This document shows positions 12,127-23,581 of a stretch of 64,000 bases of DNA, one piece after another. Position 1 is the stretch's first letter; each line of letters opens with the position of its first letter. The translations under genes and the position numbers were made by a program. Source of the stretch: Gnetum montanum (Eukaryota; Streptophyta; Gnetopsida; Gnetales; Gnetaceae); NCBI GenBank assembly GCA_015680685.1, contig MNCI01029178.1, forward strand, positions 1,120-65,119, given 5' to 3'. The notes beneath the pieces are model-generated. The model was not told the origin of the DNA. It searched no databases and worked only from the letters and a program-made list of their open reading frames with translations.

Positions 12127-13205
12127 TGTTGAACTTTTGGTATGTCAAAACCTTAAAGAAAATGAAGAATGTAGAATGTGTGTGTGTGTGTGTGATTATA
12201 ATATTGTAAGACCATAATAAGCAAGGACTTAAAATGGAGATCCAAGACTTCAAAATAAGAGTTGGATTAGAACAAGATCCACGTTGAGATGTTAAAACAA
12301 AGACTAAATGGACAATATGATAGCATGGAATGAAACAGAGTTTGTGAGCCAAACAAAGATGTTCTAAGGACTACTAAGATGCCAAAATGAAAAAGGAATG
12401 CTTTAGATCTCAAAGTGTGCAAGCCAAGTAGACATCTCATAAAAATATTAGACTTCTATCCAAGAGAGTAGACATCTCATGGTAGATATCTCACTATATA
12501 TGTCTCCACTTTTAGGTAGACGTCTATGTTGCATTATGGCTCATTGCAATTAGATGTCTCATCCTTGAAGTAGATGTCTAAACTAGCCATTTAGTAGCTA
12601 TTGCACAAATTTTGAGGATTTTTTGGGAACTCAAAGGGTATAATACTAAATGGAATTTTTGGGAAAGGTGTAAGTACTGTTCATTATCAAATCTATCCAA
12701 GACTACTCATATAGATTTTGTCTGTTTTCTTAATTGTATTATATTTTGTATGTAGTGGTTGTATTGAGCCTTATTGCAAGGACTTTGTAAATCAATTTAC
12801 ACTTTCTCTTTCTTTCTTTGTAGCCCTATGGGGTTGATGTGCTTCTTGCATAAAGGAATCTTTGTTGAGCTTGTAGGAACCTTGCAAGGTTGAGTGGTTT
12901 TGCAACGACAAACCACTTTAGTGTAGAGCTCAACCTTTAAACCACATTCTGAGCTTATTAGGACTTTGTGGGGCTAAGTGATTTTGTAGTGACAAAACAC
13001 TCCAAAGTAGAGCTCAAATATTTTAAGGCTTGTGGTGCCTTTCAAACCATATTCTAAAGCAATAAAGTTTAGAGACAGGCACGGATTCTACCCTCCAAGT
13101 GTGGATGTACACAAGTTTGGAAACCACATTAAAAATTGTGTTTTTTTTGGTGGGTTCAGCAATTTTAATTAGGGAACTTATTCAACCCCCCTTCTAAGTT
13201 CTCAA
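12127..13205 (+). repeat. Element E 5' LTR
   Basis: It starts TGTTGAACTTTTGG and ends near 13205 in ...AGTTCTCA. Homologous copies are at 17495-18473, on the minus strand at 6953-7160, and more divergently at 33879-35114. A (GT)n run lies at 12178-12194 and the AGACGTCT-type array at 12431-12579. The 3' end is set to within about 5 bp. Confidence 0.8.
12431..12579 (+). promoter_or_regulatory. AGACGTCT-type core array in copia LTR
   Basis: Eight-base palindrome-like cores start at 12431, 12451, 12471, 12485, 12499, 12519, 12552 and 12572. The spacing is 20, 20, 14, 14, 20, 33 and 20 bp. Variants are agacatct, agacttct, agatatct, atatgtct, agacgtct and agatgtct, all one or two changes from AGACGTCT. 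The second LTR repeats the pattern (17799, 17819, 17839, 17853, 17887, 17907). I see no TATA octamer 18 bp downstream, unlike the Athila-like LTRs. A binding role is inference. Confidence 0.5.
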
Positions 13206-13213
13206 TCCTTAAG

Positions 13214-13226
13214 TGGTATCGAAGAC
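13214..13226 (+). other. Primer binding site, tRNA-Met-like (element E)
   Basis: The sequence tggtatcgaagac, about 8 bp after the LTR end, resembles TGGTATCAGAGC, the usual initiator-tRNA-Met primer site of plant copia elements. Confidence 0.55.
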
Positions 13227-13267
13227 TAGTACTCTCAAGTTCGTGCTTCAAATTTCAAGAGTGAATA

Positions 13268-14880
13268 ATGGAGGGGACATCTTACACCAAGCCACCAATG
13301 TTTGATGGAATTGACTTTGCATATTGAAAGGAAAGAATGCAAGGATTCTTTGAATCCATGGAATTCAAAGTCTAGGAGTCAATTCTTGAAGGCTACACAC
13401 CACCCACTGATAGTGCCATAAGAGCACTCAAGCCATGAAGCAAATGGAGTTTAGAAGAAAAAGATAAGTTCATGTTTGATTCAAAAGCTAAAAATTATTT
13501 GTATTGTGCAATGAATAAATTTGATTTTAATAGAATAGCTTGATGTAAAAATTTATAGGAAATATGGAAAACTTTAGAGGCAACCTATGAGGGTATGTCT
13601 ATTATCAAGCAATCAAAATTTTTAGTGTTGTAAAGCGAATATGACAAGCTTAAAGTGAAAGAAGGAGAAAATATTAAGGACTACTTTTCTAGCGCAAATG
13701 AGCTTGTAGTAGGTATACATGGGATGAGAAATGACTTGCTAGAGAGTAATGAAATTATAAAAATGATTAGAACCTTGTAGTCTAAGTTCAAATCAAAAGT
13801 CACAACCATGGAGAAAATTAGATATTTCTTGGTGCTGAAATTTGAAGAGCTTCAAAGTGCACATATTGCTTATGAAATGAATCTCATAAGTGAAGGAGCC
13901 ATAAAAGAAAAGCCCATCATCCTCAAATATACATAAATTGACAAGGATATGATTGAACAAGAACACAATAATGAAGATGAACTAGCCCTCTTATTAAGGG
14001 GATTTCAAAGACTTCTTGCTAGAAAAGGAAGACACTTCAATCAACTATGGTCCAATCAATCCAACACAAAAGGTAGAGGAAAGGGTAAGAATTTTAAAAA
14101 TTTAAATTTTAATGCATTTTCTATAGAATGTTGGGTATGTGATGGAAGAGGCCATGTAGCCTCTAAATATCCTAGTGCTAGCAGGATCCAGAAAGGAGAT
14201 TAATCTGAAGTTGAGTCCAAAAAGAACAACTTCTTCACCAACTAGGATGAAGAACAAAGTGAAGAGGAAGTAGAGGCCTCACAAGATTCACATCTCATTT
14301 GCATGGCTCTTATTAAAGATGATGATATAATAACTGAAGATGATAATAAAATAATATAGATTGATTAAGAAAGGTATGACCTATTGTGTAATGAAATTTT
14401 GTCCTTTCCAAGTCTTTGTATCAAGCTAAAGAAGGCTCTAAAAGATAAGGATCAAGAATTATCTATACTCAACATAAAATATTTATATCTCTCATAAGAA
14501 AACTTAGACCTAAGGGCAAATAATATAAAACTAACCTTATCTTATGAGCAGAATGAAAAAGAACTTGTAGATACAAAACTTGTGAATGAGAGACTTGTTG
14601 AAGGAAATGAATTCCTTCACATAGTCCTAGAATAAGGAATAAATCCACATGATACAATTAGGCTATGATGTTATTAATAAGAAGAAGCATTAACATCCAA
14701 ATAAAAGGCTACACCAAGGTTAGAAGTATCAACAAACACTTCATCCAAAAAAAGGCAGCTCCAAAGTTTAACTATTTTAACTAAAGTACAAATGTTAGAT
14801 TCTATTATTGTAGTAACATTGGACATAAGTAATGGAATTCAATTTCAAATATCATCACATGAATACCTGATCATATCATA
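13268..14880 (+). pseudogene. Element E copia gag, decayed
   Basis: Nucleocapsid/capsid precursor of a copia element. The ATG at 13268 opens MEGTSYTKPPMFDGIDF, typical of plant copia gag. The helical gag core continues through 13560-13900 (KIWKTLEATYEG, then IRYFLVLKFEELQSAH). A zinc knuckle near 14128-14172 reads CWVCDGRGHVASKY, where the last Cys of C-x2-C-x4-H-x4-C is Tyr (TGT to TAT). An acidic and coiled-coil part follows, then a second knuckle remnant at 14795-14835 (YYCSNIGHK). In-frame stops are scattered. The longest intact stretch is 13949-14203. Confidence 0.75.
14530..14722 (+). repeat. 193-bp inverted repeat, left arm (in gag)
   Basis: It is the exact reverse complement, without gaps by eye, of 15122-15314. 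This arm lies in the gag coding sequence and is in its expected place. The loop is 14723-15121. Confidence 0.9.
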
Positions 14881-15121
14881 AGACTCCTTGATTTTACCCA
14901 AAGGTACCCAGAAAGCAAATCTTGCAAGATAAAAGGGAGTGAAAGATAAACCAAAAGAGTAAGGAAAGCAAAAAGGTATGGAGAATTAAGCAAAAATAAG
15001 AAGGTGAAAGAACTCTCATCAACAATTTCATGAAGGAAATTTAGACATTGGAAATACAAGAAATTGATATGAAGATAGGAGGAACTCTGAAAGGAGAACC
15101 TCATTTCCAATCTTCATAGAN

Positions 15122-15314
15122 TAACCTTGGTGTAGCCTTTTATTTGGATGTTAATGCTTCTTCTTATTAATAACATCATAGCCTAATTGTATCATGTGGA
15201 TTTATTCCTTATTCTAGGACTATGTGAAGGAATTCATTTCCTTCAACAAGTCTCTCATTCACAAGTTTTGTATCTACAAGTTCTTTTTCATTCTGCTCAT
15301 AAGATAAGGTTAGT
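15122..15314 (-). repeat. 193-bp inverted repeat, right arm, bounded by Ns
   Basis: An exact reverse-complement copy of 14530-14722, with a single N on each side (15121 and 15315). Identity of 100 percent inside an otherwise heavily mutated element, together with the Ns, suggests an assembly patch rather than a biological duplication. Confidence 0.9.
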
Positions 15315-15453
15315 NAAAATCCTTGAAAGGTGCAATTATATAAAGTAAACACTTCTCATATATTTCATTTTTTCTCATCCAAGCTTAGACATCCAAGAGC
15401 AATCAATTAGGGCTTTCACCACAGCACAAATTAATTCATTTCCTTGCAAATCC

Positions 15454-17069
15454 ATGGTCCACAAGAAGATTGGAACATCTAGAGCTCCAGCACGCAAGAG
15501 CAAAAAGTCCAAGGAAGCATTCTCAAGCATAGAAAACACATATCTACCTTAGTTTCATTCCATTGAAGCACAACATCAATTTGAGGTAACATACAATTAT
15601 GTCTAAAAGATCTCTTTGCTTCCAGCAGTGTCACCAAAAAGGATTGATGGTATTTTTTCAAGCTATAAATTGGATCTCTTTCAGTTCAATGAATTTTTAT
15701 GTCCTTAAGATCCTTATCAAGGAATTTTACAGTAATATTGCCATCACTAATGCTATTGTTGGGGTTTTTACTATTACTATTAGGGGCATTTTGATTGAGG
15801 TACCTTCCCAAGTAGTTAATGTTATTCTTGGCATTTCTAGGTTAGAGGTTCTTAGGATAATTGTACATTCTATGACTGATATTTTCTCAAATGGTGTAAT
15901 CCCTATTTCCCATGATGAGTTCTGTGATACTCTCTTTGGTCAGTTAGTATCATTGAGAAGTCACAAAGTGCTTAGAAGTTATATGGCCCCAAATGCATCT
16001 ACACTCTCCCTTATTGTGTTGTATAATACCATTATAAAAGTGGAAGTTACATTTATTTGCTACTAGCCTAAGCCTTTATCCTATATTATCTTCTTACTAA
16101 TCAGTTGCTAGACTTGGAACATATCCTTTCTAGAGACATGTTGGGGATTTTCACCAAAAAGAGAGTTTATGAACATCCTCTTCTTATCAATCTATTGATT
16201 CATCAAAGATGAATTCCTATGCCTAATATGTCTCACCTTAAAGATAAAATAAGTCTTGGTCAAGATTCAAAGCATAGGAGTACCACTCACACAGAGCTTA
16301 CAGAGCCAAGTTCTAGACCTTAAAAGCAAAAAAGAAAACTTCATTAGCTTCCAAGGCCTCTCCTCAATTGAGAAGGTTCAAATTTGTCAGTGGCCAAGTG
16401 AAATAAACTCTTAACAAGATGCTAAAACCTTTTTCTAAGAATCTTGGGATGATTGGATGGAACCTTTATTACCTTCTTATGAGAATGAATGCAACTGGAG
16501 TACCTCTTTCTCCAAATGGTTAGCATTTTGAGGAGATTACCATTCCTCTCATATTACATAGTGAGGAGAATTGTCCTATAGTAGCCAGGAATTCTCTAGT
16601 TGTAGGGCCATCCTAGGCATATGACTCAAGAAATGCCTCTAATTCTGAAGATCTTAACGCACCACTAGTACATATCTAGGGGGAGTTTCCTAATCTTGCA
16701 CAGCCTGGACCCAAGTCCCATAATCAAGAGGATGTTCTTCAAATCTTTGAGTAGTAGGTAATGAAGAGAATCTTTGAGACCACATCTTAGTGAAGGCCAA
16801 CTAATCTCATTACATACTAGAGGAAGGCTACTTCCTCAACTTCTCAGTAGGCTCCATCTCATCCACCTACATCATATTAGTTTCAAGTGAAGCTTCATCC
16901 TTGAAGAGCCCTTGTTAGAGTACCATCATTTGATGGTGAACAAAATGAGAAGCATGTCTTTAGCATTAGTACCAAGAGTGATGATGAAGAAGAGAAGACT
17001 TATAGACCCTCTTGTGTAGTAGCTAACTCTGATGATGACTCTAATGATGACATAGAGGGTAGTGGTTAA
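15454..17069 (+). pseudogene. Element E second ORF, plant-transposon-protein-like
   Basis: The ATG at 15454 starts a basic N-terminus (MVHKKIGTSRAPARKSKKSK). After a frameshift, the longest intact stretch (15599-16066) contains a LIKEFYSNI...TITIRGILIEVPSQVVNVILGI block. It resembles, from memory of the family, the 'putative plant transposon protein' domain found in extra ORFs of plant LTR elements. The end is acidic (SDDEEEKTY...DDDSNDDIEGSG) with a stop at 17067-17069. The reading frame is broken by many stops. Function is unknown, and the basic N-terminus with acidic tail may mean a nuclear or nucleic-acid-associated protein (inference). Confidence 0.5.
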
Positions 17070-17494
17070 ATACTCTTGTTGGATTTCTCCTTTATGATCA
17101 TATGTATGGACAATATCCTTATTTATATATGTGAATAGAATGTTTGGTATGGACAACCATATGAATGAATATTATCTTTTTTATTTATTATGTTTCTTAT
17201 GGATAGCTATGTTTTTGGCTTGTTTGGGACAACATGTACTAGCATGTTATAGTATGCAAATAAGTTTTGTCTTTGTTCAATTTATGAACACCTTATGATG
17301 TTATCAGTCTCTCTTGTGAACTCATGTGATTTGAAGCCATTGATTTAAGCCTTTATATTCTTATTTCAATCATGCCCTCTATTTCCATTAGAATTTATAT
17401 GTCTTAAATTCTTTTATTGTTTACCATATAATTCATATTCTATGGGATGTACTAACCCATTTTAAGTTTTCGACATCACCAACAAGAGGAAGAT
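17070..17494 (+). other. Element E 3' non-coding region and PPT
   Basis: An AT-rich, non-coding stretch ends in the purine-rich tract acaagaggaagat (17482-17494) right before the LTR start TGTTGACC. This is the normal position for plus-strand priming. Confidence 0.6.
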
Positions 17495-18473
17495 TGTTGA
17501 CCTTTTAGTATATCAAAACCTTAGAAAAAATGGAGAATGGAGAATGTAGAATGTGTGTGTCTAATTGTAGTCTTGCAAGATCATAATGAGCAAGGACTTA
17601 AAAATGGATATCCAAGACTTTAGAATAAGAGCTAAATTACAATGAGATCTACACTGAGATGTCAAAAAAAAGACTAAATGTACAAGATGAAAACATGGAA
17701 GCAAATGGAGTCTACAAGCCAAACAAAGATTTTCTAAGGACTACTAAGATGCAAAATGACAAAGGAATTCTCTAGATCTCAAAGTGTGTAAGTAGAGTAG
17801 ATATTTCACAAAAATAGTAGACGTCTATCCTAGAGAGTAGATGGTTCATGGTAGACATCTCATCTACATTTTGGCTAGTTGTAGTTAAATGTCTCATCCT
17901 TGAAGTAGATGTCTAAACTAGCTATTTAGTAGCTATTGCATGAATTTTGAGGATTTTTTGGAAACTCAAGATATAAGACTAAGTGAAATTCTTGGGAAAG
18001 ATGAAAAAACTATTCATTGTCAAATCTATCCAAGGCTACTCAAAGAGGTTTTTTGTTTATTCTTAATTGTATTATCTTTTGTATGTACTGTTTGAATTGA
18101 TCCTCATTTCAAGGACTATAAATCAAGTTACACTTTCTCCTTGATCTTTTTCTTTCTTTTTTTATAACCCTATGGGGTTGATATGCTTCTTGCAGGAAGG
18201 CATCTTTGTTGAGCTTGTCAAGACCTTACGAGGTTGAGTGGTTTTCTAGCAACAAAAAACTTTGGTATAGAGCTCACATTTGTAAAGGTTGTGGGATCCT
18301 TTAAACCACATTTTGAGCTTCTTAGGACCTTATAGGGTTGAGTGGTTTCATGATGATGAAACACTGCAAAGCAAAGTTCAAATCTTGTAAAGGTTGTGGT
18401 GCCCTTCAAACCACAATTTGAAACAACAAAGTCCAAAGATATCCATGAAATCTACCCTTCGAGTGTAAACATT
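17495..18473 (+). repeat. Element E 3' LTR, truncated
   Basis: It is homologous to 12127-13100. The last roughly 110 bp of the 5' LTR are missing, and similarity stops near 18473 in gagtgtaaac. It is diverged by many substitutions and small deletions, which indicates an old insertion. The core array is at 17799-17914 with spacing 20, 20, 14, 34, 20. Confidence 0.8.
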
Positions 18474-18735
18474 TATCTCCTTTATGAATGATAATTCAAG
18501 AAATAACAAGTATAAGAGAATTATCTCTTATTATTTATCTTCACAATTATTTCAAAAACCTTTGTGCTTCTAACCAAAATGCATTGCTTATCTTGGCACG
18601 TACATTAGCTATAATGTACAACTTTAATGTGACAAACATACCTTATATATTGAAGCTTAATATTGGACATTATAGAGTCTCTCTGCATCATCAAAAATAT
18701 CAATGTAGAATTACCTAAAGCATGTATAATATATA

Positions 18736-18807
18736 TGTTGGTGACCATTTGGGACATGACTGCCAACGAGTGTCCTTGAATAGGATTTAGATGCCTGCTG
18801 GTCTCTG
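18736..18807 (+). repeat. LTR-like end, inverted-repeat arm 1
   Basis: It starts TGTTGGTGACCATTTGG. It aligns without gaps with the reverse complement of 19366-19437 over 72 bp with 12 differences, all transitions. An N follows at 18808, exactly where the arm ends. Confidence 0.7.
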
Positions 18808-18808
18808 N

Positions 18809-19365
18809 ACCAAAATGGAGTATCGTACGTGGTAGTTTATGCAGCAATTTTTTGGTAGCATAGTAGGATTGTCTTGAAGAAATTGCTTATTTGAACCTTG
18901 GAAGTTTGAACAATTCGTAGATATTAAATTTGGGATAGCTTTATTGTGAAGTGTTTACTCATGTCATTTTACCTTGTTTAAATATTTGAGATCTACACAA
19001 ATCTTCTTTCTTTTCTATCTATTTCCATCAAATCTTGCTCTATTTCTAGTTTTCTTATGGAACTCTCTATCTCTGGGGAAAATTAGGAGTAGATTAGCAA
19101 AGTTGTGCTCAAATTTTTTTGCAAAATTTTATTTGTTACAAGTAGGTATTATAAGGACCACGTAGACTAGGTAATTGAACAAAATAGGAACTCTCAACAA
19201 CTCACAGTACTTGGCAAAGTTGGCTGAATCTCTTTAAGATAAGTCATTTGTAGTTTACACACAACGCAATCATTTCATTTCACACAACCGCACGCCGCAA
19301 TAGCACACACACATACTCACATTAACTACTGAGTTTATTTGGAGGTATCTGGGCCTTGGTGTTGC
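18809..19365. other. Sequence between the two inverted LTR ends
   Basis: No recognisable gene. If 19366-19437 is the start of a minus-strand LTR, most of this stretch may be its body. The minus strand has CA-rich and GTGTGTG words but no clear LTR 3' end was found. The open frame at 18974-19165 has no recognisable domain. Confidence 0.35.
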
Positions 19366-19437
19366 CAAAGACCAGCAAGCACCTAAATCCTGTTTGAGGA
19401 CACTCGTTGGCGATCGCGTCCCAAACGGTCGCCAACA
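19366..19437 (-). repeat. LTR-like end, inverted-repeat arm 2
   Basis: On the minus strand it starts TGTTGGCGACCGTTTGG at 19437. The first 31 bases contain a small dyad (TTGGCGA ... TCGCCAA). CpGs are better preserved than in arm 1, which carries TpG/CpA at the same places. Confidence 0.7.
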
Positions 19438-19695
19438 ATATAATAATAAATGAATGGGTTTTTTTATCGTTCCCTATTGTTAAGCATTGATAGGAGATGA
19501 AAGGAAATCTTCATAGGCAAATCAATTATGCTAACAAGAGATCTTATTCAACTTCCTCTAGTGTTACATGTGATATCATACACTTCAAAAAATCTAGATA
19601 ATACACATCATTGGGCATGCTTCCAAACATTCTCTAATTTAGATGTAATCTACTAAAACAAAGGTGATGATCTAAGGTAGAAAAGGTTTCAAGAA

Positions 19696-20504
19696 TGATG
19701 AGTGGCAAGTATACCCTACATTTAACCATAAAAATTACAAGCGTTCATGTGTAATCTAGTCAAATTCTGCAAACCTTAAATTCCTAAGTACACTAGTTCT
19801 AGAAGGTGAAATCTAACCATGACAATCGTTGTCTTCCCAACTACACTTGTGAAGCTTAGTTACATGGTTAAGTGTAATTGGGGCACATGATTTTTATTAT
19901 TTTATATTTTATTCATCTACAATTAATAATAATTTGAAACTCAATTTATTAACTAGTTTGACTAATATAATTGCTAATTAATAAGTACCTATCCTAACAT
20001 AAGCATCTGGTTCCACTTTCAGTACATATCCTAAACACATACAACACTACTAGGTTACCAAGAATACTACTGGGATCACTAAGTGCTTTATGTTATGCTT
20101 GAAGTGGTCATACCTATGTATTTAATCTATTTAGCTTACTTAGTTAATTAGTTAAAGTTTTACTTATCTTAATTAATCGCTTAATTCATGAAAACAGTAA
20201 ATGCATAAATAAATCATTAATCTATTCCAAGTGCTATAAGATTTGATCAAAAGGCTTGTCTTTATTATCATTCACATTAGTGTGCTCAAGTACATCAGTG
20301 CTCAAATAAAGATTTGTACACTTTCTGACTCCTGTTGTAGGCACTTAGACAAATATTCTAACTCTCAAATGACAAAACTACAATAGCTCTACTACAACTA
20401 TGATAAGACATGCTATAAACATGGTAGGTGAGCATGTATTTATAGACAAAAATAAATACTTTGTCGATGGGGCCTAGTCAATGCAACCAATTCATGGTTC
20501 ATCA
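19696..20504 (-). repeat. Element B 3' LTR (809 bp)
   Basis: Minus-strand start TGATGAACC at 20504, end CCACTCATCA at 19696. U3 cores gtcaat (20477) and gtcgat (20463) are 14 bp apart, with an 18-bp gap to the TATA octamer (20437-20444). It is shorter in the array region than the 5' LTR, having lost a distal 14/20 block. Confidence 0.85.
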
Positions 20505-20525
20505 TACCCCAATGACTGAATAAAA
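20505..20525 (-). other. Polypurine tract of element B
   Basis: The minus strand reads TTCAGTCATTGGGGTA directly before the LTR start. Elements C and D have TCAGTCGTGGGGGTA at the same place. The CATTCAGTC prefix is shared, which ties the families together. Confidence 0.65.
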
Positions 20526-20739
20526 ACTCATCTTCAAGTTCTTTAAAAATTTGGAAAGGTATGGAATTATTGACTAATGATAGACATACGATAAAATACT
20601 AAGTGCCTGAGTATACAGATATATAATCATTACAAAATTTTCTAGTATTTAAGACTACAAAATTGAATACTAGGACAAAATTTGACAAACACATTCTCCT
20701 TTGATGACATGAAGACAATGGAAAAGTTTAAATGATCCT

Positions 20740-23581
20740 AGTCAATGAAGGCTCCTAAGGTTCTAAGGGACCTTTTCTTGCTTCAAGCACACTTGGTGGT
20801 TGAGGCTATTATGGATGTCTTACTACTACTACAACTTCTAGTGGAAGATGAAAGCATCTAATAATGCTTTCATCTTCTCCTTCTTACTGCTAGAATCATG
20901 CATGGTCCACATAGCTTCACCAATGTTTTGGGTTGTAATGGGCACATCCCAAGGATAGGGCATTATTGGAAACAACTCCTTGACATTGACAAGCTATGTA
21001 GAAAATTGTTTGCATTTGATGTCGAATGTCTTAATTGCATTCTGCAATTCTTGGTAGTCATTCATTCTTCTAGCCAGGTTCTCAACAATTGATCTTTGAT
21101 TGATGAATCTTTCCCTAAGAACTTCGAGTTCAACATTTGTAGTCTCAAGTTTTTTCTTGGTCTCCTTGTAGTGCTTGAACTTTTCCTTGTACAACAAGTA
21201 TGAGTTTGCCACATACTTTTTTAACTCTTACCCTAGCTATCCAATGGTTAGCATCACCAAGTTTGCATATTGGAGATTGGTGAGACCCATGTATTCAGTC
21301 ATCTCTTCTATCTGCAACTCCTTCATGTGGATCTCTACTTTGTTGTAGACATCTATCCAATCAATGATTGGTTTCCACATATCTCTTCCTTGCTAGAGTT
21401 TCTAGAGGGCCTCATTGAGATTTTTCTTAGCCATCTAGATGTGTTTTCCATTTGCTTCATTTTGTAGGTCAACATGATCTCTATAGTAATCTTTGGCTCT
21501 CTCAAATTCAAGAGCCTCATTCTTCTAGGTAGCAATTTTAATCATAGATTTTTGGTGTAAGGATTAGACTTCCTCCATGGAGAGATTTCTATTCTTCACT
21601 ACCAATCTCCTAAGCTTAGTATTCACCCATGCTAGCTACTTATACTATTGATGGATAAATTCTTACATTTTTTGTTTCTATGCATCAACATTTTGCAGGT
21701 GATGATTTTCTATGATCAGTAGCTCATTCTCTTGGTGCACTTGGACCAAGTCCTTTTGAGCTAAATATGTTTTGGCCTTAGCCACAGACTAATCAAAGAT
21801 GACCATCACCATCCTTGCCTCAACCTATTTAATTCTATCTTAAAGTTATTATAAAGCTTCATCTCTTGTCATTATAGGATTGATGAGCATGAGATCAACA
21901 AGATAGGCTCTTATTCAGTAACCTCTCTGGCCAAGTGTTGGTTTTGTGCTTGAGTCATTTCAAGTTTTCCTTCTACTTATCCTTTGCTTTAGGAAACTCC
22001 AACTAAGTTGTAATGATATTATCTAGAAATTTAAAGATATCCAGCATCGGTTGCTTGGTTCTCAGTAGTTGGTCCAACAACTCTTCATGTTGGGCTACAC
22101 TTAGTCTTTCACTAATAGTCCTTGCAAAAATTTGTACATCTATGATTGCAAAAACATTTGGTACAAGTACCACAAGTTCATTCAAAGCTTCAGTGATTCT
22201 GCCAACCATCACTTCTACTTCTATCTCCTACCCTTGGTACTACATCACCAAGACAATTTCCCCTTTGCCCTCCTTCAAGAGCACTAAGAAGGTAGTGATA
22301 TTCTTAGATATTTCTAGGAATTGCTATTATTGCAAGAGAGACACTATCACTTCTTAGGCACTAGGATTCAACCTCATGGGTAGCTATGTTCTTTGAGCTA
22401 AGAATATTGGCCCACCTCCCTCCATCTGGCTTATCATTTGAGCCACTTCATTGAGGTGACTCATTGCAAGATGATACATAGATGAATCCCCACCACTAGC
22501 TCCTACTCACTACTCCCACTAATACAAGAGCTATTCTCAAATTTTACACAAGCGCTCACTGGTTACATAGGCCTCTAGTGTTATTTCTTAAGTGGGTGGT
22601 AGAGGTGGTGGTAGTTGTTCCTCTTCTTTTGATATGGCAGGAGTCTTATCTTTTATCATTTCAGACCAAGAGATGATGGAAGTATGTTTGATCATATCAT
22701 TGGCATAGCAGACTATGCCTGCTCTTTTCTAGAGTTTTCTAATTAGGAATAGAAATGGTAGGGTTTTCCTTTCACATTCATTCTCCTTGAAACACTTCTC
22801 TATTTCTAGATAGATTAGCTATGGAAAGTTAACTAGGAATTTTTTGCTTAGAGTGGCACAGGCATGGGTAGAGAAAGCTATCACCTTGCTATGCCTCATT
22901 GTTGGATTGAGGTGGTAGGCCACTATCTTAAAGTATTTTCACTCCACCGATGTAAGCACATCAAACTTCTTATGGTCAACCCCATAACACTACTGGGCGT
23001 GCTCTCTTTTCGTCTCGTGATCTGCTTGCATTGAGATTTCTGCCAAATAAGTGCCAAAATTAGATAGATCAAGAGCCTGTGTAATCACTTCTGCCAAGTA
23101 AGACATCTAGATGCCCTTGATTCTCACAGTGGCTCCTACCTTTCTACTATTCTAGAAGAGACATGTCTCTCCCATTTACCACTTCCCTCTAGTAGTAATG
23201 ATCAGCCACATGGGAGAGCTTTGTAATTATGTCTTGACTTTTAGTGGAGCATGTTCCAAGAATGGTCCAAAGTTCAATTCTTAGAGAACTGAGTGTTAGA
23301 CATCATGAGGCATGATCATATCTAGGAAAGCTTGTGTATGTAACTTCAAGTCTTGGTATGGGCCCTAGTGCCTTTCCTCTTTGGAATTATTTAATTAGAG
23401 CCTCTTCTTTCAAAATCTGTTGAACAAATTCCACTTTAAGCTCCTCCTAAAGAGGTCCTATTGCATGAGTTTCTATTGCCTACACTTGAGCTAGTTCTTC
23501 TTAGCCTCTTCCAGTTTTGGATCATTTGTCCTTTGGTTGTGATGGTCCTTCTTCTTATAGGTGTTTTAGCCTAGGTGCCAT
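20740..23581 (-). pseudogene. Element B additional ORF, coiled-coil rich
   Basis: The minus-strand ATG at 23581 opens MAPRLKHL, in the same position and with the same start as the ORFs of C and D. The C-terminal half is charged and heptad-like, for example the intact stretch 21212-20994 (KEKFKHYKETKKKLETTNVE), a coiled coil. Other open fragments are 22212-22003 and 21535-21353. Many stops interrupt it. The position downstream of integrase is that of the Athila env-like gene, but I see no signal peptide or membrane segment. Function is unknown. The stop near 20740 is approximate. Confidence 0.55.

Larger units (their letters stand above)
12127..18473 (+). mobile_element. Element E: pol-less Ty1/copia-type retrotransposon
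   Basis: Two LTRs in direct orientation (12127-13205 and 17495-18473) enclose a PBS, a gag with zinc knuckles and a second long decayed ORF. A purine tract (acaagaggaagat, 17482-17494) abuts the 3' LTR. No protease, integrase, RT or RNase H is readable between gag and the second ORF, which suggests a non-autonomous gag-bearing derivative. Ns at 15121 and 15315 mean part of the interior may be missing from the assembly. Confidence 0.75.

Noticed and set aside
14530-15314. Long hairpin as a microRNA or siRNA precursor
   Set aside because: Perfect 193-bp arms bounded by Ns inside a decayed gag look like an assembly patch.
18488-18718. 76-codon open frame right of element E
   Set aside because: No recognised domain, AT-rich, not conserved anywhere else in the window.
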